A stretch of DNA of 64,000 bases from Glutamicibacter protophormiae (GCF_014647495.1 NZ_BMPH01000004.1:62001-126000); one strand, 5' to 3'; shown: positions 53,457 through 62,818, counted from the stretch's first letter. Program-made: numbers and translations. The notes: a model not told the origin generated them from the sequence alone.

Positions 53457-54341
53457 TTACTTCTTATGCTGTTGATACGCCTTGATAACCGTGTCCGGGT
53501 CGCCGTCCATCTTCTGAACACCCTTCTCGATCCAGATGCATCGGTTGCAAGTTTCTTTGATGGAATTCATCGAGTGCGATACCAGGAAAACCGTTCCGGC
53601 GTTTTCCCGGATCTCACGAATCTTGGCTTCACTGCGCTTGCGGAATTTGGCATCGCCGACCGCTAATGCCTCATCGACAATGAGAATGTCATGCTGCTTG
53701 GAGGCAGCAATGGCGAACTTCAAACGGGCAGCCATTCCCGACGAGTAAGTTCGCATAGGCAGATCGATGAACTCTTCTAGCTCGGCGAACTTCGTAATTT
53801 CTTCACGCATAGTTTCAACTTCTTGACGGTTGTAGCCAAGGGCCAAACCACCAAGGGTAATGTTCTTGTCGCCTGAAAGGTCCGGAATCAGTGCCGCACC
53901 AACACCCAGCAGGCTTGGCCTGGATCGTGCGTACACTGCACCGGAAGCGGGCGGCGTGAGTCCAGTAATGGCTCGTAACAGCGTCGACTTACCGGATCCG
54001 TTGGAACCGATGATGCCGATCGACTCATTCTCGTACGCAACGAAAGAAATACCTTGGAGCGCGTGGACTGTACGAACACCGCGCATCTTTGGCTGCAGCA
54101 ATCGCCGTGCTCCGGCGGTTCCAACAGCCTTTCCACTGGAAAATACCTGGTACTTCACATGGAGGTTGTCCACCATGACGACAGGCTGTCGAGTTTCATC
54201 AACGGTGAGGGTGGATGACTTGATGTCTTCGGGCTTGACTACATCGATGAACGACGTGTCGTCGGAAAATATCGGAGCGGGTTCGTATTCCGGGTGGAGC
54301 CCGGGATTGATTAAATCGTCAAAACTAATTGGCACGGCCAT
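53457..54341 (-). CDS. tagH: Teichoic-acid-type ABC exporter, ATP-binding subunit
   Basis: 294 residues. Walker A is GIIGSNGSGKSTLLRAITGL, the ABC signature is RTYSSGMAARLKFAIA and Walker B is DILIVDEALAVGD, followed by the H-loop LVSHSMNSI. The N-terminal 60 residues are an acidic extension specific to this branch. With TagG it moves the finished polymer across the membrane. GAGGAG precedes the ATG, which overlaps the tagG end by 17 bases. Confidence 0.94.
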   Translation of the reverse strand: MAVPISFDDLINPGLHPEYEPAPIFSDDTSFIDVVKPEDIKSSTLTVDETRQPVVMVDNLHVKYQVFSSGKAVGTAGARRLLQPKMRGVRTVHALQGISFVAYENESIGIIGSNGSGKSTLLRAITGLTPPASGAVYARSRPSLLGVGAALIPDLSGDKNITLGGLALGYNRQEVETMREEITKFAELEEFIDLPMRTYSSGMAARLKFAIAASKQHDILIVDEALAVGDAKFRKRSEAKIREIRENAGTVFLVSHSMNSIKETCNRCIWIEKGVQKMDGDPDTVIKAYQQHKK

Positions 54342-55173
54342 AGAGCTCCTCAGCCTTCCAGAAATAAATGAGTCCGAAGCCCAGCGCCAGCAGCGCCCAG
54401 ACGGAAACTACAATCCATGCGAATGGATCGTAGGTGGCATCATTCATGATCATTGCGCGGGCGATTTGCAGCGTCTGGTACAGCGGATGAAAGTCGAATA
54501 TCTGAACGAGCCAAGGCCAGTGGTTCAAGATTCGGTCAACGCTGAATAGAACGCCCGAGGTGTAGAACAGCATGCGGGTAATCAGTGGCAGGATCTGGGT
54601 GAAGTCCCTAATGTGCACAGTGATTCGAGCGCAGATCAGGGCGATTCCCATATTAAAAACGCTGAAGATCATGAGCAACGGGATGATGACAAACCACGAC
54701 CATTTGGGAGTTGTGCCAAGAATCATCGCGTAAATGAACATGACTATGACCATGGGCATCAATGTCAAGAGATTCTGAGTAACCTGGGCAACCGGCAATG
54801 TCAGCCGGGGGAAGGATAGCGATTGGACCAGCGCTTGGTTACCGGTGATGGACTTCGCGCCACCGTTCATGGAACTCGTAAAGAACTCGAAGAGGAATAC
54901 CCCGATAACAACGAAAACTGGAAAGTCTGGGCCCTTACTGTCGCCTTGCAAGACGCCGAAGATGACGCCATACATAATCGCGTTCATCGTCGGTTTGAGA
55001 ACAACCCAGATCATACCCAAGCGGTTCTGCTGATTTTGCTTCTGAACACGCGCCTTGGCAAGTTCGTAGATGAACTCACGCCGTTCCCAAGTCTGCTTCA
55101 GGTAGCTGGCCAAGCTTGGGCGGGCACCCACACGGTGCAAGCCAAACTTCTCGGCTTCTTCTGCCACTGTCAT
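54325..55173 (-). CDS. tagG: Teichoic-acid-type ABC exporter, membrane subunit
   Basis: 282 residues of the ABC-2 permease type: a cytoplasmic start and coupling segment (QTWERREFIYELAKARVQKQ) and then six membrane helices. The NRLGMIWVVLKPTMNAIMYG and SFPRLTLPVAQVTQNLL regions are typical of TagG/Wzm. The ATG at 55173 is taken because GAGGACA lies about 8 bases upstream. The tagG-tagH pair is preceded by the LCP and galU genes in the same direction. Confidence 0.94.
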   Translation of the reverse strand: MTVAEEAEKFGLHRVGARPSLASYLKQTWERREFIYELAKARVQKQNQQNRLGMIWVVLKPTMNAIMYGVIFGVLQGDSKGPDFPVFVVIGVFLFEFFTSSMNGGAKSITGNQALVQSLSFPRLTLPVAQVTQNLLTLMPMVIVMFIYAMILGTTPKWSWFVIIPLLMIFSVFNMGIALICARITVHIRDFTQILPLITRMLFYTSGVLFSVDRILNHWPWLVQIFDFHPLYQTLQIARAMIMNDATYDPFAWIVVSVWALLALGFGLIYFWKAEELYGRAN

Positions 55174-55312
55174 GTGTGAATTGTCCTCATTGTCTTCAAC
55201 CAACTTTTGTGCCGTAATAACACAGATGTTCAAAGTCTAGTAGATCGGTCTGGATTTTCGACGATTTCGCCTGCCACGGGTGCACAACTGTAGTGTCTGT
55301 CACTCGTTCAAT

Positions 55313-56380
55313 CTATTCTTGGGGCGGATTTTCCTTGAGATACTCATCCATCGTGTCGGCTTTCAACGCTACACGAATTTGCTGGATGGCCTGCTCGCTG
55401 GGCAGTTCAATTGACTGGCCATCTGCACTCGTGGAACTGCCAGCTGTTGGCATCGTGAACATTGCCAAGTCGTTCGTATCGACGTTTTTGAGCTGCATTC
55501 CCAAACCGACTAGCGTTGCGGCATCGAAGCTGCTGTCAAAGGTCAGGTAGGGCGACACCTTATCGACGATGTCGTACAGCTTGACCGGGTTGGTCAGCGT
55601 ATCGGCCGATAACATCTGGCTTGCGGCAGCTGCGATGAATTTCCGTTGATTGGCGACCCGCTGATAATCACCGTTGCTGAATGACTTGCGCTCGCGAACA
55701 AACCTCAAGGCCCGGTCACCTTCCAGAGTGATCTCGCCTTGGGGGTAGAAGTAGTCGGTGTCGTGGGCTGTGAAAGGGATGTCGTTCTGAACTGTCACGC
55801 CGCCGAGGGCGGTGGACAACTCCTTGAATCCATCAAAGTCGATCATGGCAACATGATCAACTTTGGTGTCGAAAAGTCCTTCCATCGTTTGCACTAAGAG
55901 GGGAATACCGCCAAAAGATACGGCTGCGTTGAGTTTGTTCTTCCCATATCCAGGGATGTCAACGTACATGTCTCGGACCGTAGACATAATGTATATCTGC
56001 GAACGGTCCTCCGGAACATGTACGAGCATCATGGAATCGCTGCGCTGGCTGACTGCCCCATCCAAGGCAGCCGATTGGGCTGAGTTATCGTCTGCATGGT
56101 CAACACCAACCAGCAAAATATTCATGGATCCATCATCGGGATCCTTTACCGGCCGTGCATCTTCTTGTTCTTGGGTGAAGTTAAGGTCAACGGTGTTGGT
56201 TTTGGAATTGAAAGCATGCTGCAAGTTGAAGAGATAGTATCCAGCGCCCAGCACGGCAATCAAAAGCACGGCCAGCGCGGAAAGAACAACGGCTCTTACG
56301 CGTTTCTTCTTTCGCCGCGCGGCACCAAAACGCACACTTCGAGTGCTGATGTCATTCTGACTTGGATCGTTTGAGTTCAT
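55313..56380 (-). CDS. LytR-CpsA-Psr (LCP) family glycopolymer ligase
   Basis: 355 residues: basic cytoplasmic start (ARRKKKRVRAVV), one membrane helix (VLSALAVLLIAVLGAGYYLF) and an extracellular LCP domain. Landmark motifs are MNILLVGVDHADDN, RSDSMMLVHV, MSTVRDMYVDIPGYG, ALRFVRERKSFSNGDYQR and NQRKFIAAA. LCP enzymes transfer lipid-linked wall polymers to peptidoglycan. The end contains a GSSTSADGQSIELP segment, closely matched by the partial LCP at 63798-64000. It lies between galU and tagG, as expected for a wall-polymer locus. Confidence 0.93.
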   Translation of the reverse strand: MNSNDPSQNDISTRSVRFGAARRKKKRVRAVVLSALAVLLIAVLGAGYYLFNLQHAFNSKTNTVDLNFTQEQEDARPVKDPDDGSMNILLVGVDHADDNSAQSAALDGAVSQRSDSMMLVHVPEDRSQIYIMSTVRDMYVDIPGYGKNKLNAAVSFGGIPLLVQTMEGLFDTKVDHVAMIDFDGFKELSTALGGVTVQNDIPFTAHDTDYFYPQGEITLEGDRALRFVRERKSFSNGDYQRVANQRKFIAAAASQMLSADTLTNPVKLYDIVDKVSPYLTFDSSFDAATLVGLGMQLKNVDTNDLAMFTMPTAGSSTSADGQSIELPSEQAIQQIRVALKADTMDEYLKENPPQE

Positions 56381-56494
56381 TTCTATCCCACCGAGAAAAT
56401 TCCGTCGAAGCCAACGGACCTTCCAAGTGACTTCGTGCAATCAAAAAGACTACCCAAGATAAATGTGATTATCCTGAGTAGCCTTTAATGACTG

Positions 56495-57394
56495 TTAGTC
56501 TTCCATCTCGGCGACGAAGTCCTTGAGCCAACTCTTCAGACCTTCACCCAGATCTTCATGATCTACCGCAAGGGTGATGTTGGCCTGCAAATAGCTGAGC
56601 TTGTCTCCGGTGTCATAACGGCGACCGCGGAATACCACTGCGTGCACACCCGCGCCTTCGCCTTCGGCGCCTGCGAGGACTTGAAGTGCATCAGTGAGTT
56701 GTATTTCGTTGCCACGGCCTGGTGCAGTATGTTCAAGAACTTCGAATACCCTCGGGTGCAGCAAATAGCGACCGATAATGGCCAAATTGCTTGGAGCGTC
56801 TTCAGCCGCCGGTTTTTCAACAAGGCCGTTGACCTTGACGAAATCCTCGCCACTGACGGACGAGACATCAGCGCAGCCGTATGCACTGATCTGTTCGGGA
56901 GCAACTTCCATGAGGGCGATCACGGACCCGCCGACCTTTTGCTGCACGCTGGCCATAACTGAAAGCAGCTCGTCGCGTTCGTCGATGAGGTCGTCACCAA
57001 GCAGAACCGCGAAAGGCTCGTTCCCTACATGCTGCTTCGCGCAAAGGACAGCGTGTCCAAGACCTTTGGGATCGCCCTGGCGCACGTAGTGAATGTCCCC
57101 CAAATGGGTAGCCTCATGAATAGCATCGAGCTTCTTCTTATCGCCCTTGGCTTCCAAGGAATACTCAAGCGAAGGGACACGGTCGAAGTGATCTTCTAGC
57201 GCACGCTTGTTGCGGCCGGTGATCATGAGCAGGTCAGTGAAGCCAGCCTTCGCGGCTTCGGCCACTACGTATTGGATTGCGGGCTTATCTACAACAGGCA
57301 GCATCTCCTTGGGCATCGCTTTCGTTGCCGGAAGGAATCGAGTTCCGAGGCCCGCTGCTGGAATGACGGCCTTTGTTATTGGACGATGAGTCAT
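56495..57394 (-). CDS. galU: UTP-glucose-1-phosphate uridylyltransferase
   Basis: 299 residues. It makes UDP-glucose from UTP and glucose-1-phosphate. The nucleotide-binding start AVIPAAGLGTRFLPATKAMP and the KEMLPVVDKPAIQYVVAEA segment are the GalU signature; GLVEKPAAEDAPSN and LSYLQANITLAV follow in the right order. It is the first gene of the minus-strand glycopolymer block and could supply its sugar nucleotide. Confidence 0.95.
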   Translation of the reverse strand: MTHRPITKAVIPAAGLGTRFLPATKAMPKEMLPVVDKPAIQYVVAEAAKAGFTDLLMITGRNKRALEDHFDRVPSLEYSLEAKGDKKKLDAIHEATHLGDIHYVRQGDPKGLGHAVLCAKQHVGNEPFAVLLGDDLIDERDELLSVMASVQQKVGGSVIALMEVAPEQISAYGCADVSSVSGEDFVKVNGLVEKPAAEDAPSNLAIIGRYLLHPRVFEVLEHTAPGRGNEIQLTDALQVLAGAEGEGAGVHAVVFRGRRYDTGDKLSYLQANITLAVDHEDLGEGLKSWLKDFVAEMED

Positions 57395-57477
57395 TAATTA
57401 AGCGACCTATCAGTTAAAACGAGTGAAATTACAGAACTACAAGCATATATCTACGGGGTAGAAATACATATTTTTGC

Positions 57478-57948
57478 CTACTTCCTCATCAGCCGTTTCA
57501 TCACTGCACGTGGGAAGTATTCCGCGACATCGCCACCCAGGGTCTGCACTTCCTTCAGAAGCGATGACGACAAATGGGTGAACCGCGTATCGGCCTGAAG
57601 GAATACAGTTTCAACACCGGTCAAGTGGCGGTTCATGGTTGCCATCGGAATTTCGTATGCGTAGTCGACAGTGCTTCGCAGGCCCTTGACGATGGCTTCC
57701 GCACCCTGTTCCTTGCAGAAATCAGCCAACAAGCCCTGACCCATGGGAAGGGCCGTGACACCGCGGAGACCGCCGACCGTCTCCTCGACGATGGCGACTC
57801 GCTCATCTTCGCTGTATCGGTAGTTTTTTGAATAGTTCGTCGATACCGCGACGATCACTTCATCAAACAGGCTGGCGGCTCGAGCAATAATTTCGACATG
57901 ACCATTGTGAATCGGGTCAAAGGATCCTGGGCAAACGGCTCTACGCAT
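57478..57948 (-). CDS. coaD: Phosphopantetheine adenylyltransferase
   Basis: 156 residues. It carries out the fourth step of CoA synthesis (ATP plus 4'-phosphopantetheine to dephospho-CoA). The start MRRAVCPGSFDPIHNGHVEI contains the HxGH motif; FTHLSSSLLKEVQTLGGDV is the ISSS-type motif near the end. In many actinobacteria it stands next to rsmD and yceD-rpmF; here both links are interrupted. Confidence 0.96.
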   Translation of the reverse strand: MRRAVCPGSFDPIHNGHVEIIARAASLFDEVIVAVSTNYSKNYRYSEDERVAIVEETVGGLRGVTALPMGQGLLADFCKEQGAEAIVKGLRSTVDYAYEIPMATMNRHLTGVETVFLQADTRFTHLSSSLLKEVQTLGGDVAEYFPRAVMKRLMRK

Positions 57949-58046
57949 ACGTTGAATGTATCAAGAAGTCCCGGCCAAAACGTGAATTGCGGATAAACCC
58001 AAGTAACGAAGTGACGTTTCGAATGCTCGACCGCACATGTCCCCCG

Positions 58047-58061
58047 TACATAATGGGTTTA
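58047..58061 (+). promoter_or_regulatory. Candidate promoter giving a leaderless aminotransferase message
   Basis: TACATAAT at 58047-58054 ends 6 bases before the ATG at 58061. A TCGACC at 58027-58032 is about 16 bases upstream of CATAAT. No ribosome site precedes the ATG. Transcription would begin at or next to the start codon, a common arrangement in actinobacteria. Confidence 0.5.
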
Positions 58062-59269
58062 TGAGCAATGATTTCAACCCTTGGCAACGAACAGCGCACG
58101 GCGCGAACCTCTTGGATCCGGCTGGCACGCCACGGGTGACGATCTTTGAAGAAATCACAGGTCTTGCCAACAAACACAATGCATTGAATCTGGGACAGGG
58201 TTTTCCCGATACAGAAGGACCCGAAGAAATTCGCCAAATCGCACTAAAATCGATTGCTGAAGGTGCAAATCAGTACGCACCCGGTTCAGGGATACCAGCC
58301 CTCCGCCGCGCCATTGCCTCCCATCAAAAACGGTTCTACGACCTCGAGCTGGACCTAGAAACCCAAGTAGTCGTCACCACAGGCGCCACCGAGGCCATTG
58401 CCGCTGCAATCCTCGCTTTCGTTCAGCCCGGTGACGAGGTTGTCACATTCGAGCCTTACTACGACTCGTATGCGGCCATGATCGGGCTGGCGAACGCAAA
58501 ACACAACGTGGTCCAGTTGCAGCTACCGGATTTCCAACCAGACCTGGCCAAGCTCCGCGCAACGGTCACTGACAAGACCCGGATGATAATTCTCAACAAT
58601 CCGCACAATCCGACTGGATCCGTATTTGGGGAAGATGTGCTCAATGAGATCATTGCACTGGCTCACCAGCATGATTGCATTATTCTTTCCGATGAGGTCT
58701 ACGAGCACCTGACATTCGGGGTGAGCCATGTTCCCGTTGCTACCCTGCCCGGTGGATTCGACCGGACGATTACCATCTCGTCGGCGGGCAAGTCCTTCTC
58801 GTTTACCGGATGGAAGGTCGGCTGGGCGACCGGACCTGAAAAACTGATTACCGCCGTCAGAACGGTCAAGCAGTTTCTCACCTACTCGTCGGGACCGGCT
58901 TTTCAACCTGCCGTGGCACAAGCCTTGGAACTCCCAGACGAATTCTTCGCGCAGTTTGCCGGCTCGCTGGGGCACACCTGCGGTCTTCTTGCCGACAGCT
59001 TGGAACAGTCGGGCATCCCCGTCGTCCGCCCCCGTGGAACATACTTTCTCGTCGCAGACGTTAGCCAGCTAGGTTATCAAGACGCGACTGAGCTCGCTCG
59101 ACTGCTCCCCGAGCGGCTAGGGGTAGCGGCAATACCAATGTCAGTTTTTGTGCATCCGGAAAATAGGCAGGCCTACTCATCTCTCCTGCGCTTCGCGTTC
59201 TGCAAGAAGGAAGACGTGATCTTGGAAGCGGCTCGACGCCTGAGCCGACTGCCGGAGCTGGTCCGATGA
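58061..59269 (+). CDS. PLP-dependent aminotransferase (class I/II)
   Basis: 402 residues. The PLP-binding Lys is in ITISSAGKSFSFTGWKVGW; NNPHNPTGSVF and LSDEVYEHLTF provide the ring-stacking and pyridine-nitrogen Asp; the C-terminal Arg is in SLLRFAFCKKED. The sequence resembles the kynurenine/methionine aminotransferase (YbdL/KAT) branch. The ATG at 58061 is preferred to the in-frame 58037 because a -10 element lies in between. Its stop overlaps the next gene's start by 4 bases. Confidence 0.9.
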   Translation: MSNDFNPWQRTAHGANLLDPAGTPRVTIFEEITGLANKHNALNLGQGFPDTEGPEEIRQIALKSIAEGANQYAPGSGIPALRRAIASHQKRFYDLELDLETQVVVTTGATEAIAAAILAFVQPGDEVVTFEPYYDSYAAMIGLANAKHNVVQLQLPDFQPDLAKLRATVTDKTRMIILNNPHNPTGSVFGEDVLNEIIALAHQHDCIILSDEVYEHLTFGVSHVPVATLPGGFDRTITISSAGKSFSFTGWKVGWATGPEKLITAVRTVKQFLTYSSGPAFQPAVAQALELPDEFFAQFAGSLGHTCGLLADSLEQSGIPVVRPRGTYFLVADVSQLGYQDATELARLLPERLGVAAIPMSVFVHPENRQAYSSLLRFAFCKKEDVILEAARRLSRLPELVR

Positions 59270-60048
59270 CCGCTTCAAGCCAGAAGCGCTGGCTTGGATT
59301 TGTCCAAGCGCATGCAAACATTTATGACGATGACCTCGTACCCGGAGCGAAGATCCTGGCTATCGGCGGCGCAGAACAATCCCATGTGAACCTCGCCCAT
59401 CCGGAGGAGGTTTTCTATGAATACCTCGCCAGGATTGCGAACCATCTCAAGGTACTGCGAGAACCCGGCGAACCGCTGAGGATGCTTCACCTGGGGGCGG
59501 GGGCGCTCACCCTTGCCCGTTGGGCTAGTGTCGTCTTTCCGAATAGCACACACGTGGCAGTCGACATCGAGCGGGAACTACTTGATTTCGTAATAGCGCA
59601 ACTCCCGCTGCCGAAAAACTGCTCACTCGAGACCATCGTCGCCGATGCCCGCGATGTCCTGCACAACCAGCTGGACGGCCGGACATTCGATGTCATCATT
59701 GTCGATATTTTCAGCGGCCCCGAGGCACCCGAGCATCTGACGGTAACCGAGTACTATTCGGAGCTGTGCACGGCGCTTGACGACCAAGGGCTGTTATTCG
59801 TCAATATCGGCGACGATCCGCCCCTGGCATTCACGGACCGGCAGGTAGCGGCCGCCCGACAAAACTTCGACTTTGTCATGCTGAGTTCCTCGCCTGAAAT
59901 GTTTACCAGGCGATACCCGGGCAACTTGATCCTGACTGCCGCCAAACACCGCTTGGACGATTCAAGCATCAACCAATGCCAAGCCTCGGGACCTTTTCCC
60001 TCGGAAATCAAGCACTCACTCGGGCTGGACAGGTTCGGCAAACCATAG
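59266..60048 (+). CDS. Spermidine-synthase-like/class I methyltransferase-fold protein
   Basis: 260 residues. The Rossmann motif I is RMLHLGAGALTLARW, the acidic strand 2 is HVAVDIERELLDF, and FDVIIVDIFSGPEAPEHL resembles the polyamine synthase D-x-F/Y-S region. Such actinobacterial proteins are often called spermidine synthase, but there is no speD or polyamine gene here and the true reaction is uncertain. It starts in ATGA overlap with the aminotransferase stop, so the two are coupled. Its last 33 bases overlap the end of the convergent rsmD gene. Confidence 0.85.
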   Translation: MTASSQKRWLGFVQAHANIYDDDLVPGAKILAIGGAEQSHVNLAHPEEVFYEYLARIANHLKVLREPGEPLRMLHLGAGALTLARWASVVFPNSTHVAVDIERELLDFVIAQLPLPKNCSLETIVADARDVLHNQLDGRTFDVIIVDIFSGPEAPEHLTVTEYYSELCTALDDQGLLFVNIGDDPPLAFTDRQVAAARQNFDFVMLSSSPEMFTRRYPGNLILTAAKHRLDDSSINQCQASGPFPSEIKHSLGLDRFGKP

Positions 60049-60609
60049 GTGCGTCTCGCCGTATTTCTTGTCGGCGAACGGCTGCAGGCTAACGGGCCAC
60101 AGGGGGCGCGGAGACCGGCTGGATCGCTCTACAATGACTGTCGCATCGTCAGCTAGCACGAGGGAAACCTTCAGCAGCGTGGTTTCGAGTTCCGCTTCGG
60201 TCAAGGGATACGGAGGGTCCAAAAAGACCACGTCGAATGTCCTGCGAGGTATCCGAGTAGATTCGTCAAAGTAGCCGTCAAGAATCGAGTCGACTGATCC
60301 GCGCTGGACGGAAGCAATGTCGCTCTTCAGGGTTTTATTGATCATCGCGGCATTCTGCTGGCACACCGCAACGGCCTTGGGAGCTTTTTCGACGAGAGCC
60401 ACTTGGCGCGCTCCCCTGCTTGCAGCTTCCAGCCCCAAAGCCCCGGATCCGGCGAAAAGATCCAGCACCCGAGCGCCCTGAAGAATATCCCAACTCTCCA
60501 GCCGCGAGAAGAGTGCTTCTTTGACCCTGTCCGTGGTTGGTCGCGTAGCGTCGCCGGGAACGGACTTCAGCGGGTTGCCGCCGGCCGCGCCGGCAATGAT
60601 TCGGCTCAT
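60016..60609 (-). CDS. rsmD: 16S rRNA (guanine-966-N2)-methyltransferase
   Basis: 197 residues. The start MSRIIAGAAGGNPLKSVPG and PTTDRVKEALFSRLESW are family hallmarks. Motif I is VLDLFAGSGALGLEAASRGA and the catalytic motif IV is FDVVFLDPPYPL. It methylates G966 of 16S rRNA. It lies 19 bases after recG, the usual partner. Its C-terminal coding bases overlap the convergent methyltransferase-like gene. Confidence 0.95.
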   Translation of the reverse strand: MSRIIAGAAGGNPLKSVPGDATRPTTDRVKEALFSRLESWDILQGARVLDLFAGSGALGLEAASRGARQVALVEKAPKAVAVCQQNAAMINKTLKSDIASVQRGSVDSILDGYFDESTRIPRRTFDVVFLDPPYPLTEAELETTLLKVSLVLADDATVIVERSSRSPRPLWPVSLQPFADKKYGETHLWFAEPVQPE

Positions 60610-60628
60610 TGATTCTTGCCGCTTTCAC

Positions 60629-62818
60629 TTAGTTCTTGTTGAGGAATTCACGGGTGGATTCATCGACCCAGTTCTTGGTGGTCGCCAGCAGTACGGGGTA
60701 CTTCTCCCGCCATGCCGGCATCGCCATAAGCGCCCTGACATCATCCCGTGCCTTTTCAATCAATGCCCGGTCCCTGATGATGCTCAGCTCGCGAAGCGCC
60801 GATTGGCTTCCCGATTGCTGGACGCCTAGGATATTTCCTTCCTTGCGCTCCGCCAGGTCGGCCTCCGCCAGTTCGAAACCGTCCAGGGTTGATTCGATGA
60901 CGCGCAGGCGATTGACCGACGGATGATCCGCATCCAGCCATGTTGAGAGCAGGCACGTGCCGGGAAGGCCGCCACGACCCACACGTCCGCGCAGCTGATG
61001 CAGCTGGGAAATTCCGAAGCGTTCGGCGTCCATGATCACCATCAACGTTGCGTTGTGGACGTCCACACCGACCTCGATGACCGTCGTGGAGACCAGTACA
61101 TCGATGTCCCCCGCCGCGAAGTCATCCATGATTCCCTGCTTGTCGTTGGAGTCCAGCTGAGAATGCAGTCCCTGCACCCTGATCGACTCGAAGTCGGGCA
61201 ATCCACCGAGCAGTTCCAGCATCTTCTCAACGCTCATCGACTGACCGGAAGTGTCCTCGTAGGTCGCCAGCAATACGCCTTGCTCACCGGCTGAATCGCT
61301 GATGCGCGGGCAGACAACATAGACTTGGTGGCCTTTTGCCACTTCTTCGCTGATACGCGTGTACAGGCGGTTCCTGTAGCCGGAAAGCTGCATCGGAACG
61401 ATGTGGGTCGAGATCGGTGCCCTGCCGACGGGAAGGTGCTTGATCGTCGAGGTGTCCAGATCGCCGAAAACCGTCATCGCAACGGTGCGTGGAATCGGCG
61501 TGGCAGTCATAACTAGCGTGTGGGGCACCGAGTCGTTGGCCTTGGCCCGCAAGGCATCACGCTGCTCAACACCGAAACGGTGCTGCTCGTCGATGACGAC
61601 CAACCCGAGTTCTGCAAACCTTACCTGCTCCCCCAGCAGCGCGTGGGTGCCGACGATCAGGCCGGTTTCGCCGCTGGCGATGCCCAGCAGCGCTTCGCGA
61701 CGTTGGGCGGTTTTCGCCGAGCCCGTCAGCAGCGCGACGCCGGTTCCTTCACCTTCATTGAACAGGCCGGGGTCGGCCAATGCTCCCAGCATCTTGGTTA
61801 TGGAGGCATAGTGCTGGGCTGCCAGGACTTCGGTGGGCGCCAGCAACGCTGCCTGCCCTCCGGCATCGATCACCTGGAGGATAGCCCGGAGCGCGACAAC
61901 GGTTTTGCCCGAGCCGACCTCGCCCTGCAGCAAACGGTGCATCGGATGGTTCAGCTCCAGATCCTGGCTGATCTCGCGCCCTACCTGCTGCTGGTCATCG
62001 GTGAGGATGAAAGGCAGCTGGGCATCAAACTTGTCGGCAAGCCCGCCGCTACGACGCGGCCGGGCGACGGAGTGCTGGGTGCCGATTTGGCGGTTTCGTT
62101 CAGCAAGCGAAAGCTGGAGCAGAAATGCCTCTTCAAAGGCGAAGCGCTGGCGGGCAACGTATGCATGCTTCAACTCGCGTGGGGAATGCCGGTTGGCGTA
62201 GGCCTGGTGCCGGATTGGATAATGATGGGTATCCAATAGCTCCTGCGGGAGGAATTCCGGCAGATTCTCCTGCGTCATCTGTTCAAGCAGGTGAGCCATC
62301 AGGTCGCGGATCTTCTTGTTCGGCATCTTGGCCGACGCTGGATAGATCGGTATGGGGCGTGGATCTGCTTGGGAGGCCTCGTCGAGCACGGCGTAGTCCG
62401 GCTGGTTCAATTGCAGATGGTCCTGGTACCAACCGACTTTGCCGCTGAACATGGCAATCGTTCCGACGAGCAGATCCGAGCGTGCTTGATATCCGTTGAA
62501 GAAAGTCATCTTCAGCTGCTGGCCGGCATCTCCTAGTTCATCGCTGACGGTGACCTCGAAGATGAATCCCTTGCGCGAGTGCATCTGGCGCTGGCTGATG
62601 TTGACGACTTGCGCCACCACCGTTACATGTTCGTCGAAGGGCAGCTCCGCGATGGGGGTCAGTTCCCCCACTTCAACGTAGCGCCGAGGAAAATGTCGAA
62701 GGAACTCTCCCACCGTGCCGTAGCCGAAGGCTTTTTCCAATGCGGTTGCATTCTTGGCCCCGAGCACCACGGAAAGCGGCGAGCTTTCGAAATCCCGGCT
62801 CGTCGTTTCAGCCGTCAT
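60629..62818 (-). CDS. recG: ATP-dependent DNA helicase RecG
   Basis: 729 residues. The wedge/OB domain occupies about residues 60-160; helicase motifs follow: LLQGEVGSGKTVVALRA (Walker A), LVVIDEQHRFGVEQR (DEQH box), MTATPIPRTVAM (motif III) and QLRGRVGRGGLPG (motif VI). It remodels stalled replication forks and Holliday junctions. Its start overlaps the end of the DhaL-like gene by 11 bases, so they are co-transcribed. Confidence 0.96.
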   Translation of the reverse strand: MTAETTSRDFESSPLSVVLGAKNATALEKAFGYGTVGEFLRHFPRRYVEVGELTPIAELPFDEHVTVVAQVVNISQRQMHSRKGFIFEVTVSDELGDAGQQLKMTFFNGYQARSDLLVGTIAMFSGKVGWYQDHLQLNQPDYAVLDEASQADPRPIPIYPASAKMPNKKIRDLMAHLLEQMTQENLPEFLPQELLDTHHYPIRHQAYANRHSPRELKHAYVARQRFAFEEAFLLQLSLAERNRQIGTQHSVARPRRSGGLADKFDAQLPFILTDDQQQVGREISQDLELNHPMHRLLQGEVGSGKTVVALRAILQVIDAGGQAALLAPTEVLAAQHYASITKMLGALADPGLFNEGEGTGVALLTGSAKTAQRREALLGIASGETGLIVGTHALLGEQVRFAELGLVVIDEQHRFGVEQRDALRAKANDSVPHTLVMTATPIPRTVAMTVFGDLDTSTIKHLPVGRAPISTHIVPMQLSGYRNRLYTRISEEVAKGHQVYVVCPRISDSAGEQGVLLATYEDTSGQSMSVEKMLELLGGLPDFESIRVQGLHSQLDSNDKQGIMDDFAAGDIDVLVSTTVIEVGVDVHNATLMVIMDAERFGISQLHQLRGRVGRGGLPGTCLLSTWLDADHPSVNRLRVIESTLDGFELAEADLAERKEGNILGVQQSGSQSALRELSIIRDRALIEKARDDVRALMAMPAWREKYPVLLATTKNWVDESTREFLNKN

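Noticed and set aside
56450-56481. Terminator between galU and the LCP gene
   Set aside because: The possible stem has four paired bases, a large internal loop and five more pairs; too weak to list.
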